Below are positions 10,641-21,025 of a DNA stretch of 50,535 bases, piece after piece. Made by a program: the position numbers and the translations under genes. The notes beneath the pieces are model-generated. The model searched no databases. It saw only the letters and a list, made by a program, of their open reading frames with translations, and had not been told where the DNA came from. Source of the stretch: Bifiguratus adelaidae (taxonomy: Eukaryota; Mucoromycota; Endogonomycetes; Endogonales); contig MVBO01000054.1 of NCBI GenBank assembly GCA_002261195.1, forward strand, positions 1 to 50,535, read 5' to 3'. Position 1 is the stretch's first letter, and each line of letters opens with the position of its first letter.

Positions 10641-11170
10641 GTTGGGAAAGACGATCTTATGCGTTAATTTGCAGGGCGGTGAAGGCAGTAGCCATCCTTT
10701 ATATACTGGTAACCTACTGAGAATTTATCCGGACATGTACTTTCCATTGGATCTCGATGCTAGGATACATTGCCACTGAAAGCCGTCCATCTACTTCTCT
10801 TGCGGAATATGGTATATATTTGATCACTCAATTGTTACCTAGTTTGGAGTGAGTGACACAAAGGAGCCGTGTACGCATTACGTACGCATTTCATGTCTCA
10901 CTTCTGAAATCTACCTGTGTGCCAGTTGAGTCAAACATCATCGGAAGCGCGGACTTATTCAAAAGGTGGTTAGGATTTATCCGTTGGTCTGCGTAGTTCG
11001 GCGTTTATCACCGAAAATCCGTGAATTTCCTATTGGCCCAATTTTGGGTGAGCATCCCTGTCGTCTTAGGAGACACAATTTTTTGGATAAGCGCGACTTA
11101 TTAAACAGCGTTGGCATGAGTCGATGGGTATCATACAAGGATTGAAAAGTTTCATTGACTTGATATAGCG
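10641..11170. promoter_or_regulatory. Divergent intergenic region
   Basis: It lies between the divergent AttH-type gene and the FAD oxidoreductase. A TATATAC stretch near 10700 lies about 60 bp upstream of the AttH-type ATG, on its minus-strand side. TACGTACGCATT-like direct repeats lie near 10871-10890. No coding signal is seen. Confidence 0.4.
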
Positions 11171-12588
11171 ATGACAGTTACGTCTGAAGAAAATATTGTC
11201 GTCATTGGCAAGTATCTTCAATGGTTTATGGCAGAGACGCATAAGTGCTGACAATCCCTGATGCACCAAGGTGGTGGATATGCTGGCGTTCATGCCATTA
11301 ACGATATTCAGCAGTCTTCCATATTGGGCTCCAAATATCGCATCGTCCTCATCAATGCGTCTGATCACTTCTTCCACATTATGGCTGTATTGAGAGCGGC
11401 GGTAGATAGCGGCGTGCACGACGCCGTTTTCGTTCCGTATACCTCGCTTATGCGCAAAAGCGATGAGTTCATTCACGGCACAGCGAATAAAATCACGAAT
11501 AGCAAGGTCACAGTTGCGTTGCACGCAGGAGGAGAAACAGTCGTCGAGTACAAATACTTGGTAGGTAATGACGAGAACCTTATGTTTACATTCCTTGCTA
11601 AATATGTGTAGATCATTGCGACCGGATCACATCATCCAACTTGGGCAAATATCGAGGCCAACAACAAGTGGGATGGAGTTAAAACATTGAAGGAACGTCA
11701 AGCTGCGATCAAACGCGCCAGTCGGATCGTTATTGTTGGAGGTGGTATCACAGGAATGGGTAGGCTTTGAGAATTGAGCAAAGGTTCAGCATTCTAAACA
11801 GATTTGCTATTACTAGAACTTGCAGGAGAGATCGCTGACTACTTCCCGGACAAGCATGTCACCATTATTCACAGTAGCAATGTTCTCGGAAATCAGGATA
11901 TGCCCGATAAAGCCAGAGAGGTGGTGGACGATGCTGTCAAGAGGCTAAACAATGTTGACATCATCTACAATGACACCATCGCTCATGCTCAAGATGTTGA
12001 AGGCGACTTGCATATTGTCACCAAAACCGGCAGACTCATTGATGCTGATTTACAGGTGGGTGCTACCCTCTGTGTGTCTAGTCATGACTGATATTGGAGC
12101 TAGATTGTAACCTTCGGGTTATCTCCCAACTCTTCCATCATGAATTCACTTGACCCTAGCCTGATCAATCCCAAGACCAGCGCCATCAAAGTGAAACCGA
12201 CATTTCAACTGGACAGCCCCAAGTATCCCAATATTTTCGTCATCGGAGATGTTGCTGATGCCCCTGGAGCTAAAATGGCTATGAACACAGATACCCACGC
12301 TAACATCTTGGTCAAGAACATTACCAGTTTGGAAACTGGAAATCAGCCCACCGCTGTCTACAAGGGTCCTATGGGCGCATTTGCGATCACCTTGGGAAGG
12401 GTAAGTTTAGAAACATATCACGGCAATATCCAGTATTCTAAATGATCCCTGTTTAGAATGGAGGTGTTCTATATATTCCAATGTTTGGAGGATTCACTCT
12501 AGGGGATTGGGCCACAAGCCGTCTTAAATCGAAGAATGTGAGAATCCCACAAACCTGGGAAATGTTGAAGGCCCAGTACAGCGCATAA
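11171..12588 (+). CDS. FAD/NAD(P)H-dependent oxidoreductase of AIF/FSP1 (AMID) type
   Basis: Multi-exon gene that reads through cleanly once five introns are removed. Exon 1 (11171-11207) ends inside the first dinucleotide fold, IVVIG|GGYAG, where the intron has a GC donor (11208). Then follow VINASDHFFHIMAVLRAAV, the FAD-contacting IIATGSHHPTW, the second NAD(P) fold RIVIVGGGITGMELAGEIA, TFGLSP, and FVIGDVADAPGAKMA, the flavin ribityl-binding GD motif. The C-terminus holds GPMGAFAITLGR and NGGVLYIP. This order is that of apoptosis-inducing-factor-like NADH:quinone reductases (AIFM2/FSP1, NDH-2-like), about 380 aa, which move electrons from NAD(P)H to a quinone at a membrane surface. No targeting peptide is obvious. 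No lesion is seen. Whether it has any cell-death role is unknown. Confidence 0.85.
11208..11270 (+). other. GC-AG intron in the AIF-type gene
   Basis: The splice reads ATTG|GCAAGT...CACCAAG|GTGGT. Removing these 63 bases is the only way to complete the glycine motif of the FAD fold in frame. The donor dinucleotide is GC, with an otherwise perfect consensus around it. Confidence 0.75.
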
Positions 12589-13128
12589 TATTTGAATCTA
12601 TAGCTGTACTTTTAAACGTGGATAATACAAGAGCCTGCTCATGGTCTGGTCTATAAAGTTCCCCTTCTAATGCTTTCCCTATTCCTCATCACTGGCTATC
12701 TTCATGCTACGTTGACAATGAGTGACGGAAGTGTCCTACAAAGCAGTTGGTGGCGTCTACATCACTGGCTTGAACGAAGAGCAGAGCTATGATTTGTTGG
12801 CAAAACTTGAAGATCAAATGGCCATTGAGATTTGCGAATGGACAGAGGGTTAGCTCTTGAGATTGGTAGTCTTTCGAGATCGATTGGTCGAAAGTCAGTG
12901 TTTTCGAATGCCATTCCCTTGATAGCGGACTACACGGCATCAGGTAAGTAATCATGTTACATGTACATAATAGTGCTCCTACAATGATGTTGCCTAGGCC
13001 GCCGTCACTCTTACGATTACGTTGAACAGCCAAGGCTCCATCCGTATTTTGTGTTGCTTCCAAGAGACACAGGGACAAATTCGCATTTCCCCGCTGGTAC
13101 AGGGACACATTTGGAGGCTAAAGAGGCA
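12589..13128. other. Intergenic; possible 5' remnant of the first kinase copy
   Basis: A short frame from 12719 (with GGVYITGLNEEQSYDLLAKL) and the stretch around 12890-12950 could be the decayed start of the kinase gene that follows. I cannot match them to a domain, and stops intervene. Confidence 0.3.
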
Positions 13129-14147
13129 AGAAACAACTACAAAATGGTGATGGCAGTGTGGGCGGAAGAAGTTGGATGACGCACACTGGTAGAACCTGAG
13201 GTATATTCGCGGATTGAAGCGTACGCAACCGTAGTACGGTATGTCATCGGAGTGTATTGTGCATGAAAATATTTCGGTGTTATCTGCGCCGATCAAAGCG
13301 GAGTTGATGAGGACCGTCTTGATATCACCACCCATCCTGGAGCGTTGGACTTCGTTCGCGTCATATGTTGGATGTGTACGGCAACTACAACGGTGTTGGG
13401 ATGTGATCCCTCCTTTCACCTGTTGGAGCAAGAGTTTCCTTTAATGTGGTGCGGACAAATGGAACTATATAAAGGTTAGGGACAATCCATGTTAGAATTG
13501 AATTGGGTAGCTTTATCTGAGGTTCGTTGTCACCAGGGACACAAATCCCGCTTTGCGATCACAGATTTTGCATCAAGACGTCTCTGCACGAAACGTGTTA
13601 CTTGGAAAGGATCCTCGCAAAGATAAAGCGTTCCCCATCGACCTAGACATGGCAACTTTTATGCCTCGAATTATTGGTAGCGAGTTCGAGCAGCCGTCAT
13701 TTCACCCTCCACATGGTATCACCCGCTGGGAATCGGTCATCTCCATGGGTTAACCCACAAAGCAGCAAACGCCAAAAGCTCCAAAACGGCGAGCAGGAGA
13801 ACTCTGGGTCAGTAGAAGTATCAAGCGAAACCAATGGCATTCAGCAGAAGGCGCATAGAACTGTACGATTATTGACTTTATTACCTTCTGAAGTCACATC
13901 TGCTCTACAGGATATTGTTCCGTATATGGCCTGTGAGGTATTAGCAGGGAAGAACCACACGGATACAGCTGACATTGACCAAGCAATCGAAGAAGCGAAA
14001 GAAGCTGCGGGGATATACAACAATCTCGATGATGGTTACAGTTGGGAACGAGCGGATAGAAGGCAATGTTTTGAAATTCTTGAGGGAAGTCGCCAGTTGA
14101 ATCTGCAGCAACCAGGAGACACACTTTTTCGCACTACCATTCAATAG
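13129..14147 (+). pseudogene. Decayed FunK1-type protein kinase, copy 1
   Basis: Pieces of a fungal FunK1 kinase lie in order on the plus strand in different frames. An N-terminal segment EARNNYKM is near 13123-13147. The pre-kinase region FGVICADQSGVDEDR, then GALDFVRVICWMCTA, is at about 13270-13380. The catalytic-loop segment LHQDVSARNVLL lies near 13568-13605, where Gln replaces the usual Arg of HRD, followed by FPIDLDMATF in the DFG position. A later PYMACEVLAG (near 13923) recalls the activation-segment motif. The ATP-binding N-lobe (glycine loop and VAIK lysine) is missing between the first two parts, and a stop at about 13479 separates them. This cannot encode an active kinase. The substrate role of the FunK1 family is not established; members are abundant in large fungal genomes. 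Confidence 0.6.
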
Positions 14148-14620
14148 CAAGAATGATTGTCCGCTCACTGATGATATTAAGCGCCCGATGCTCCGACCAG
14201 CTGTTGTTGTATTGCTCCCTAGACGTTCTTGGTCACAAGGCACAATTAGACAAGCAGTGATCCAGTCATTCCTTGAGCCTGAGGAGTTAAGAAATAACTA
14301 CAAAATGGCGACAGTGGTCGGCGAATGCAAACAAACAAACCAACCTTGAGGAGGCTTGAGAACAGGTACGAAGGTACCTACGTGGGTTTGAAGCGCACGC
14401 AGCCGTAGAGAAGGTACGCTGTACGCTTTGGCAGTGTATTCTGCATCGAGCACATTTGGTGTCATCCATGCCGATCCAAGTGGGCTCGACGAAAGAAGCT
14501 TCGATATTCGTACATCCTGTGGTGCTCTTGATTTCGTCCGCCTTATATTTTGGCTTTGCACGGCACTGCGTCAGAACTTGGTGAAGATCCCTCATTTCAG
14601 CTACAAGAAAAAATCTTCCG
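13129..14620 (+). repeat. Direct duplication underlying the two kinase copies
   Basis: About 300 bases starting at 13129 (AGAAACAACTACAAAATGG) recur, diverged, starting at 14290 (AGAAATAACTACAAAATGG), an offset of about 1161 bases. Similarity continues through the segments translated as ADQSGVDEDR and ADPSGLDERS. The arrangement is a tandem gene duplication followed by decay of both units. Confidence 0.6.
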
Positions 14621-15985
14621 CTTACGAACAAACGGTTATGAGACATCCTATATCGGGCGGGACGTGGACAAGATTTTCTGTACGGATGAAAATGGTGTCA
14701 AGGTATGCTACACAGTGGAATGCCTTCTGCACAACAGCACATCCATCCGTGGCAGAGGATCCCGTGTCTTTACTGTGCGCGAGTTGAATCCCGCCGCACA
14801 TGAGAGCTCTTCCCCAGATCTGGCACTCAAAATTTCTTGGCATGATGTAGCGAGGGACGACGACGAGATGTATTTCAATCATATGGCAGTCCACCGTGGT
14901 GTGAGGCAAGTTATACTTGCTGAAAGGTTCGTTGAAGGTTTTTTTGAAGCTACATCTAGCTCGCTTTTTATTTGCACGCAGAGAATTCCACTGCAAATTG
15001 AATTGCAAGGAGGACACCACGTTGTAGACTATACGTGGGTACGAGTCATCTCTAGCGAAAAATTTGCCGGTAGAAAATAGGGCGCAAAAGCGCTTGCTCT
15101 TTCCCCGTGCTAGGCTGTTGTCACAATTCGAATCTCTGGAGGAATTGGCAAGAGGTCTGCATGGAGCAGTTATAGGTAAGTGCACTGACGTGCAAAATGA
15201 AGCCCTTCATATTCCCTGTTATGTTAACTCGACCGGCTCAGGACACAAAGAACTTGTGGAGAGAGCAAGCATATTGCACAGAGACGTGTCTGAAGTACAA
15301 TGTCATGCTTCCTGAAAAGGGATCATCTGGACTTGGATACATGATGAACCTGGATATGGCTATCGACATCTCTGAACAGCCAATTTCACCAAAGACAAAA
15401 CCGAGCCTGGCAGAACGCTTCGTTCAGCTTATGGGTTTACCAACAAAGCACACGCACACTGTTGACGGTGACGATCAGCCGCCTAAAGCGCATAAGACTG
15501 TAAGCAAATATTCTCACACAACGACGATCACCAAAACTGACTTTTCGGGTAGGCTACTGTTCCGTACATGGCACCAAGCATGATGATGGGGGAAGAACAC
15601 ACAATATACCACGATCTTCAATCGTCCTTTCTTTGTACGTTACCTGCTTCCGTTCATATACAGCTGTCCCGAAACAGTCCAGTAAAACGATACAATGGCC
15701 TGACACTATACAGCGCTGGTGTCAAGGTGACTTACCGAACCCCCAGAAATTCATACGCCATGTCAGCGCCTCTCTGCGGTACAGAGCATCAGGGATAAGC
15801 AGGAATTGGTCTGGCGCTGGCGTTCTCCAGGGTAGTGTCTGCCTACCGGACTTACGACATCTGGGCAGGACCAATGACGTCATACGTCCTGAGGCGGCAA
15901 ATTGCACCAAGTGGTACGCATGTAATCGAGCACCAAGAGGGCCAGGGTGGCCTTCTGGTAGGCGAAGCGTGGGTAAGCTATCCAA
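14160..15985 (+). pseudogene. Decayed FunK1-type protein kinase, copy 2
   Basis: It is longer and better kept than copy 1. Order: PAVVVLLPRRSWSQG and EELRNNYKM (14200-14310); GVIHADPSGLDERSFDIR and GALDFVRLIFWLC (14458-14565); ELGEDPSFQL; the N-lobe with RGRGSRVFTVREL and LALKISWHDVARDDDE (14750-14870), where Lys sits in the ATP-lysine position; FESLEELARGLHGAVIG; ILHRDVSE (HRD at 15277-15285); NVMLPEKG and MNLDMAID in the metal-binding position; ATVPYMAPSMMMGEEH and HDLQSSF (15557-15630). After the HRD the frame shifts by one base (15292-15300), and more switches are needed near 14580 and 15630. The catalytic residues survive but the frame does not. A few of the shifts could be missed introns; the one after HRD could not. 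Confidence 0.62.
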
Positions 15986-16793
15986 AACATAATTGTATCC
16001 ACACTTCGCTACCAGCGGACGTCCTGAATCGTCTCGCTTAGGTAAGTTACTCTAAGAAGAGAAAGACGTGTGTCGGGTTAGGCATAAAAACGATTAATAT
16101 CGTTGCTCTCTGGACAGATAGAATGAACAAGCAAAATTAAAAGGAAATAAATTCGCGAGACTTTAATCTCAAGGTGAAGGCTCATAGGCATTTATTTATA
16201 CAGGTGAATTGGCATGATGAGGGTCTTGGATCAATTGCCATTTTAACCTACATAAGTAATGCTCGTTACCTAACTTTTCATTTAGATTGGTTCCCAGCGC
16301 GGTCCTCACACTCAGTAGAGGAAGGTGAGTTATCGTTTTCACATTGCACGATTACAACACACCTTTACTCTCGTCTCAAAGTCAAAAATGCCCATTTTGC
16401 ATTTATATGCATAATACAACAAATGACAAGTTTCACAGACAGGTTATTGCCAGGATGGCGCGAGATTGCGCGCACACCTTCATCCTCTACAGTAAACCAT
16501 GTTGTGAAGTTGAGCTTCGTTTTAGCCATATCTCAAATGCTTTTGTAGGCCGGGGGACAGCGTAGCAGTTTAGGGTATTAAACATTTCTTTAACTTCCAT
16601 CATTGATTTCTTTTTAAGAAATAGCGAAATTGCAGGCCTATTTCTTAACGAAACATGAACTTGTAAAACGACGCGCTGATTCCTAGAGCTTTGGACGATT
16701 ACTTTCTCATTGAGTAACAAGATAATATTTGTGAATTTATTAGAGTCGTAGACGCGTCTCTTCAAATTAATAATTATGTACGATATCACCATC
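15986..16793. other. AT-rich intergenic DNA, no gene seen
   Basis: Short open frames on both strands (for example 16174-16548 plus) show no domain. It lies at the 3' side of both neighbours. Confidence 0.45.
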
Positions 16794-18026
16794 CTATGAT
16801 CTCTTTCCGAGACTTGAGGCCTCATAAACCATATCGAGAGTACGCATCTGCTCAACCGTATCGTCCAGGGATACCCAGGATGGTGCCGTCTTTTCACCAG
16901 TCTTAATCGCGCGGACAAAGGCTTGCAGCTTATAGTTATAGGTCATATAGCCTTCGGTACCATAATGCTTTTCGCAATGGACAAGTTTACCGCTCTTGTC
17001 TGTTACGCGGATGGAATGCCAGATACCAGCAGCAACAAAACAGTTGAACGTAATGGTGTGGGTGCCTGTTGTGACAGCGATGAATGGTAGCCATGTGCCG
17101 GGACTCCAGTTGCACCCTGCCGTAATTTTGGCAATTCTAGGTGCTTGCCCTTCAGCTGCGGGCGGAAACTCCAGTTCACAGATCATGCTGCGGTCTACTT
17201 GAGGGTGTTTATGAAGTGTAGGGGCTGCAGAAATGCAGCGCGTGGGCTCACAGCCTAAAGCCCATCTTGCTGTGTTTATGGCGTATGTTCCCATATCCAT
17301 GGTCATCCCACCCGCCAGACTATAGTCGAACCTTATGTCGTTGTCAGAGAACACATTTGGCATGCACATATTACTGTGGGTGGATAGAGGCATTCCATAA
17401 CGGCCAGATTGCACCAATTCTTGGAACGCAACCGCAGCAGGATGGAAGCGATAATGAAAAGCCTCAAGGAGAACCAGATCCGATCTTTCGGAAGCAATCC
17501 TAGCGAGTTCCTCCGCTTGCTCGGCATTGCTAACTGAAGGTTTCTATGTTTGATTTACAGTGCGATGAGTGAATGTCACATAGCGACGAGTATTGATCCA
17601 CTTACTTCTAGCAAGACATGTTTGCCTGCTAGGAGCGCTTTCTTCGCCCATTCAAAGTGCAGGCCATTGGGCAGAGGGATATACACGGCGTCGACCAGAT
17701 CAGAATTGATGATCTCGTCATAGGTATCAAAAACATTTGGAATATCCCAAGCTTTTGCAAATTGCTCTGCACGCTTTCGATCTCGGGCGGCAACCGCCAC
17801 AATGATGGCGGTTCCGAGTTGCTGAACAGGAACGCAAAGCGCCATAGGAGCAATTGCGGCAGCCGAAATGAGGCCAATGCGTACTGAATCCTGCAATGTT
17901 GCATCACATTTCTCATTACTAATGTGATGGCGAGATCTACACATGACGTACCTCAGCTATGGGCGGCTTTTTCCCGCCAGAGATCTTCAGGGCACGTCGC
18001 GCAAACGCAGGTAAAAGGAAAGCCAT
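16794..18026 (-). CDS. Gfo/Idh/MocA-family oxidoreductase (dihydrodiol / sugar dehydrogenase type)
   Basis: Three exons and about 370 aa, start ATG 18026-18024. Exon 1 gives a 25-residue leader (MAFLLPAFARRALKISGGKK). Exon 2 holds the NAD(P)-binding Rossmann fold: RIGLISAAAIAP, AVAARDRKRAEQFAKAW, YDEIINSDLVDAVYIPLPN, AKKALLAGKHVLLE. An intron splits the hallmark EKP, leaving E at the end of exon 2 and KPSVSNAEQAEEL at the start of exon 3; this Lys binds the nicotinamide. Exon 3 continues with EAFHYRFHPA and the substrate-domain beta sheet, with GGMTMDMGTYAINTARWALG, the family signature after the active-site region. Close relatives are NADP-dependent trans-dihydrodiol and D-xylose dehydrogenases. 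All splice junctions keep the frame, so the gene appears functional. Its location between decayed kinases and P450s says nothing clear about its pathway. Confidence 0.88.
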
Positions 18027-18515
18027 ATTGAGTGTTGAAGGTTCAGCTGTGGAAAAACTTCATCTTGTTCTTGCAAATCGAAAATAGCCACCTCTGGATT
18101 AGACCTGATCCTGGCTTCACGTTGGGTGTCATATTTATTTGGACTTCACAGCCCTGAAACCGCTTTTACATCCATGCACGCAAAGGCCGACAATACGGTT
18201 CATCAATCTCGGCAACTTACCGTTTCAGGACAATTGTAGATTTGTAAAACTGTGGTCAACATGGCCGCCACACGAGTGCGCCACAAATCGTGGAAAATTC
18301 TGCCGGCTCAAGCCGTGAGCGCCGAAATGAGTCATAGAAATGCATAGGTATGCTTACGCATACTCTACTCTCTTTTTGCCCACTGGCTCAAATCGACGGA
18401 TCTCGGCCTTTGAGTAAAGCCGATGGATGAAGAATTTCCTGTTTTGGAGCAACTTGCATAGCGCAAACTATGAGAGCGGGATCGTCTTAGCTCCTTTTCC
18501 TCCCTTGCGCTCATC
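18027..18515. promoter_or_regulatory. Divergent region between the MocA-type gene and P450 copy 1
   Basis: It is the shared upstream DNA of two divergent genes. No clear TATA box or repeat was seen. A pyrimidine-rich stretch (18490-18510) immediately precedes the P450 ATG. Confidence 0.4.
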
Positions 18516-20608
18516 ATGGCCTCTCAAATTACAGCTACCATGCATATGGTTCCTTCCAAGCTTCCTCAGATTGATTTAACGGCAAATGCTTGGGCACAAG
18601 AATTGCTTACTCGCTTGCAATCACGCAAAGGAGCCATGTATGGCGTATTGGGCGCGGTCGTTATCTATAAGCTCTGGTCTATTCTTCTATCCACCCCTGG
18701 ACAGTTCAAGGCGATCAGCCGGGTGAAAGAGTTTTCCTTGATTCTTACAGGTGTATCGGGTCCCGAACGTCGGCGCAAGGAGGCTATACCTCTGCTCGCT
18801 CGGGGTGAACCGGCCTATTTTGTAAGTTGGTTTGAGATCTTTATTACGCAGTTCGGTATTGATTTCAACTAGTCGTCTGAGCGGGGTCCCTATACTCTAT
18901 ATATAGCCGAACCGAAGATGGCCAGGACCCTATTGATGCGTACGGGTAAGGGGTTCCCGGACACGGGTCGATTTCGTCTTTTCGCCTTGAAGTAACGTTT
19001 GCAATCCTACCCCAGGTACATTTCCTCATGGTGAGCTGGGTGCCTTTCCCAAGGGAAGCATGTTTGATAAAATGCTCGGTACTCCCAACATCGTAAGCTC
19101 CAATGGACAAATTTGGAAGACACATCGCAAGATCGCGAGTCCAGGTATATTACTGGTGAACAATCAATCGTCGTATCCTCATTTTCTCTAGTCTTCCGCA
19201 AGTCTATGCCTCTTCAGCTGTTCGGAAACGCGACACTGGAGCTCTTTGAAGAGTACAAGAAGGCCGATTACAAGGTCGATTCTTCTGATTACATGGAACG
19301 CTTTACACTCGATGTCATTGGCCGAGCCGCTTTCGATTACGACTTTGGCGCCATTCGTTATGCCGAAAATGATGGAGTCAAAGCGTACAAGAATGTTTTT
19401 GCGACTGTTTTTGACCCTGTCAACCTAGCTACGTCTAAATTCGATCTGTTGCTGTATCGCATTTCGAAAAGGAGACGGCAGGCGCATGCTGATCTTGACA
19501 CGTTTCTCTCAACTATCGACGACGTGATTGCTAAGAAGCGAGCAACTCTAAGCTCCGAAAGAGCTCGTTCGGACGAAGAAGATGCCGAAAAGGATCTGTT
19601 GACCATGATTCTCGAAGCAAATAGTGACGAGGGCGACCAAGGGCAAAGAATGACTGACGAAGAAGTAAAGGTTGGTGGATTAGGTAACACTGGATCTTGG
19701 CCCACAAAAAGCATTTGTAGTCTAACATTTTTGCATTCTTTGTCGCTGGTCACGGTAAGCGGAGGATGTGATTGTTCCACTTCGGTCATGTACTAACGCC
19801 TGCCTTTTCCTTCCAGATACTACAAGCAATGGTAAGTCGACTCAAGGATGCTTTCACTGAATCTGATGTGCCCAAGCCTTGAACTTTGCAATGTATCATC
19901 TTTCTCAGAATCCTGTAAGTGGCTGATAACCTTTGACAAGGCATTGCTAATGAGCTTCCACCGTATAACATATCCAAGATAGAGCCAGAGCAGAAGGTGA
20001 GTCCAAATACCACGCAGAACGTTAGCATCACTCAATCGGCGGGCAGCTATTGCAATCATGGGCGACGAACCTCGTGACATTGTCCCTACGAATGAGCACC
20101 TGCAACAGCTGCAATACATCAATCAGATCATTCAAGAAATTCTTCGCTTGGAACCCCAGCTTTGGCTACAACCAGTCGTGACACGTTAGAGGACACCCAG
20201 GTTGGTGGCTGTGTCATCAAAATGGGTACCAAGGTTACTTTGGATGTGTGGTCATTGCATCACAATCCGGCTGTCTGGGAAGATCCCGAGCGTTTTAACC
20301 CAGACCGCTTTGCGCCAGGAGGTGAATATGAGAAGTTGGACAGTTTTGCATACTTGCCATTCAGTCATGGATCACGTCAATGCATTGGCATGAACTTCTC
20401 TCTCGCCGAGCAACGCGTCTTTCTTCTCATGTTCTGTAAGTAGTGTGCGCGACATTCATGAATCTAGGAGCTCAACGTGTTTATAGTGCGCAAATTTGAG
20501 GTCAAGCTGGCGCCCAATAACATTCACAAGAATGGATTGATTTATCATGACAAGGTGCTGCCGAACGGCTGCAAGCATATGCTGATCGAGCTCAAGCCTC
20601 GCTATTAG
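18516..20608 (+). pseudogene. Cytochrome P450, tandem copy 1, one-base frameshift before the heme domain
   Basis: Multi-exon P450 with an N-terminal membrane anchor region (AMYGVLGAVVIYKLWSILL) that would place it on the ER. Visible landmarks: WKTHRKIASP (helix C), ERFTLDVIGRAAFDYDFG, the I-helix FFVAGH|DTTSN split by an intron, EILRLEP (the ExxR helix), NPDRFAPGGEYEKLDSF, and heme ligand loop FSHGSRQCIGMNFSLAEQR, then a last exon ending in LIELKPRY at 20608. Two lesions are seen. At 20154-20157 a run of four C stands where five are needed, so ExxR and heme loop are in different frames. Near 19970-19985 the exon after LSQNP has no AG acceptor in the right phase. One of these could be a read error; both together suggest a pseudogene. 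The reaction and substrate are unknown; its closest relatives in view are copies 2 and 3. Confidence 0.75.
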
Positions 20609-20792
20609 CCAATCCGGATCATGTAGAATTGCGCGCTCAATAACCAGTGTGTAAGAGTGCAATTAGTATTTCACGTTCTCTGCGATGACTTTGTCTATTG
20701 GAACAATAATCCGCTTTAGCCAACGCAGAAATTGGAGGGACATTTCTGGGCTTAAGTGCACCATCTCTTCTTACGCCAAATTGTGCGGCCTG

Positions 20793-20870
20793 CTCTCATG
20801 TTCTGTAAGTACCTTGTGACACGCAAGAGCATATGAGCTCAACAGCTATGTCGTGCGCCAAATTTAAGGT
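20793..20870 (+). pseudogene. Relic of a P450 last-intron region
   Basis: The DNA from CTCATGTTCTGTAAGTA (20797) to GCGCCAAATTTAAGGTC (20855) mirrors the copy 1 stretch 20428-20500: end of the penultimate exon, donor, GAGCTCAAC inside the intron, acceptor, and the first codons of the last exon. Neither side continues into coding P450 sequence. It is a leftover of an extra duplicated 3' end. Confidence 0.5.
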
Positions 20871-21025
20871 CGTCCACATCCACGGATATATCGGGTGCCC
20901 CGTGCGTAACAGATCAGCCAGACTCTCGGATTTACCCGAATAGGGAAACAGATTATGTAGGGCAAGGTGGACAAGGTACGACATGCCGAGGTTTCTCTAG
21001 CACTCTTGGGCTGAGCAGTTTCCTC

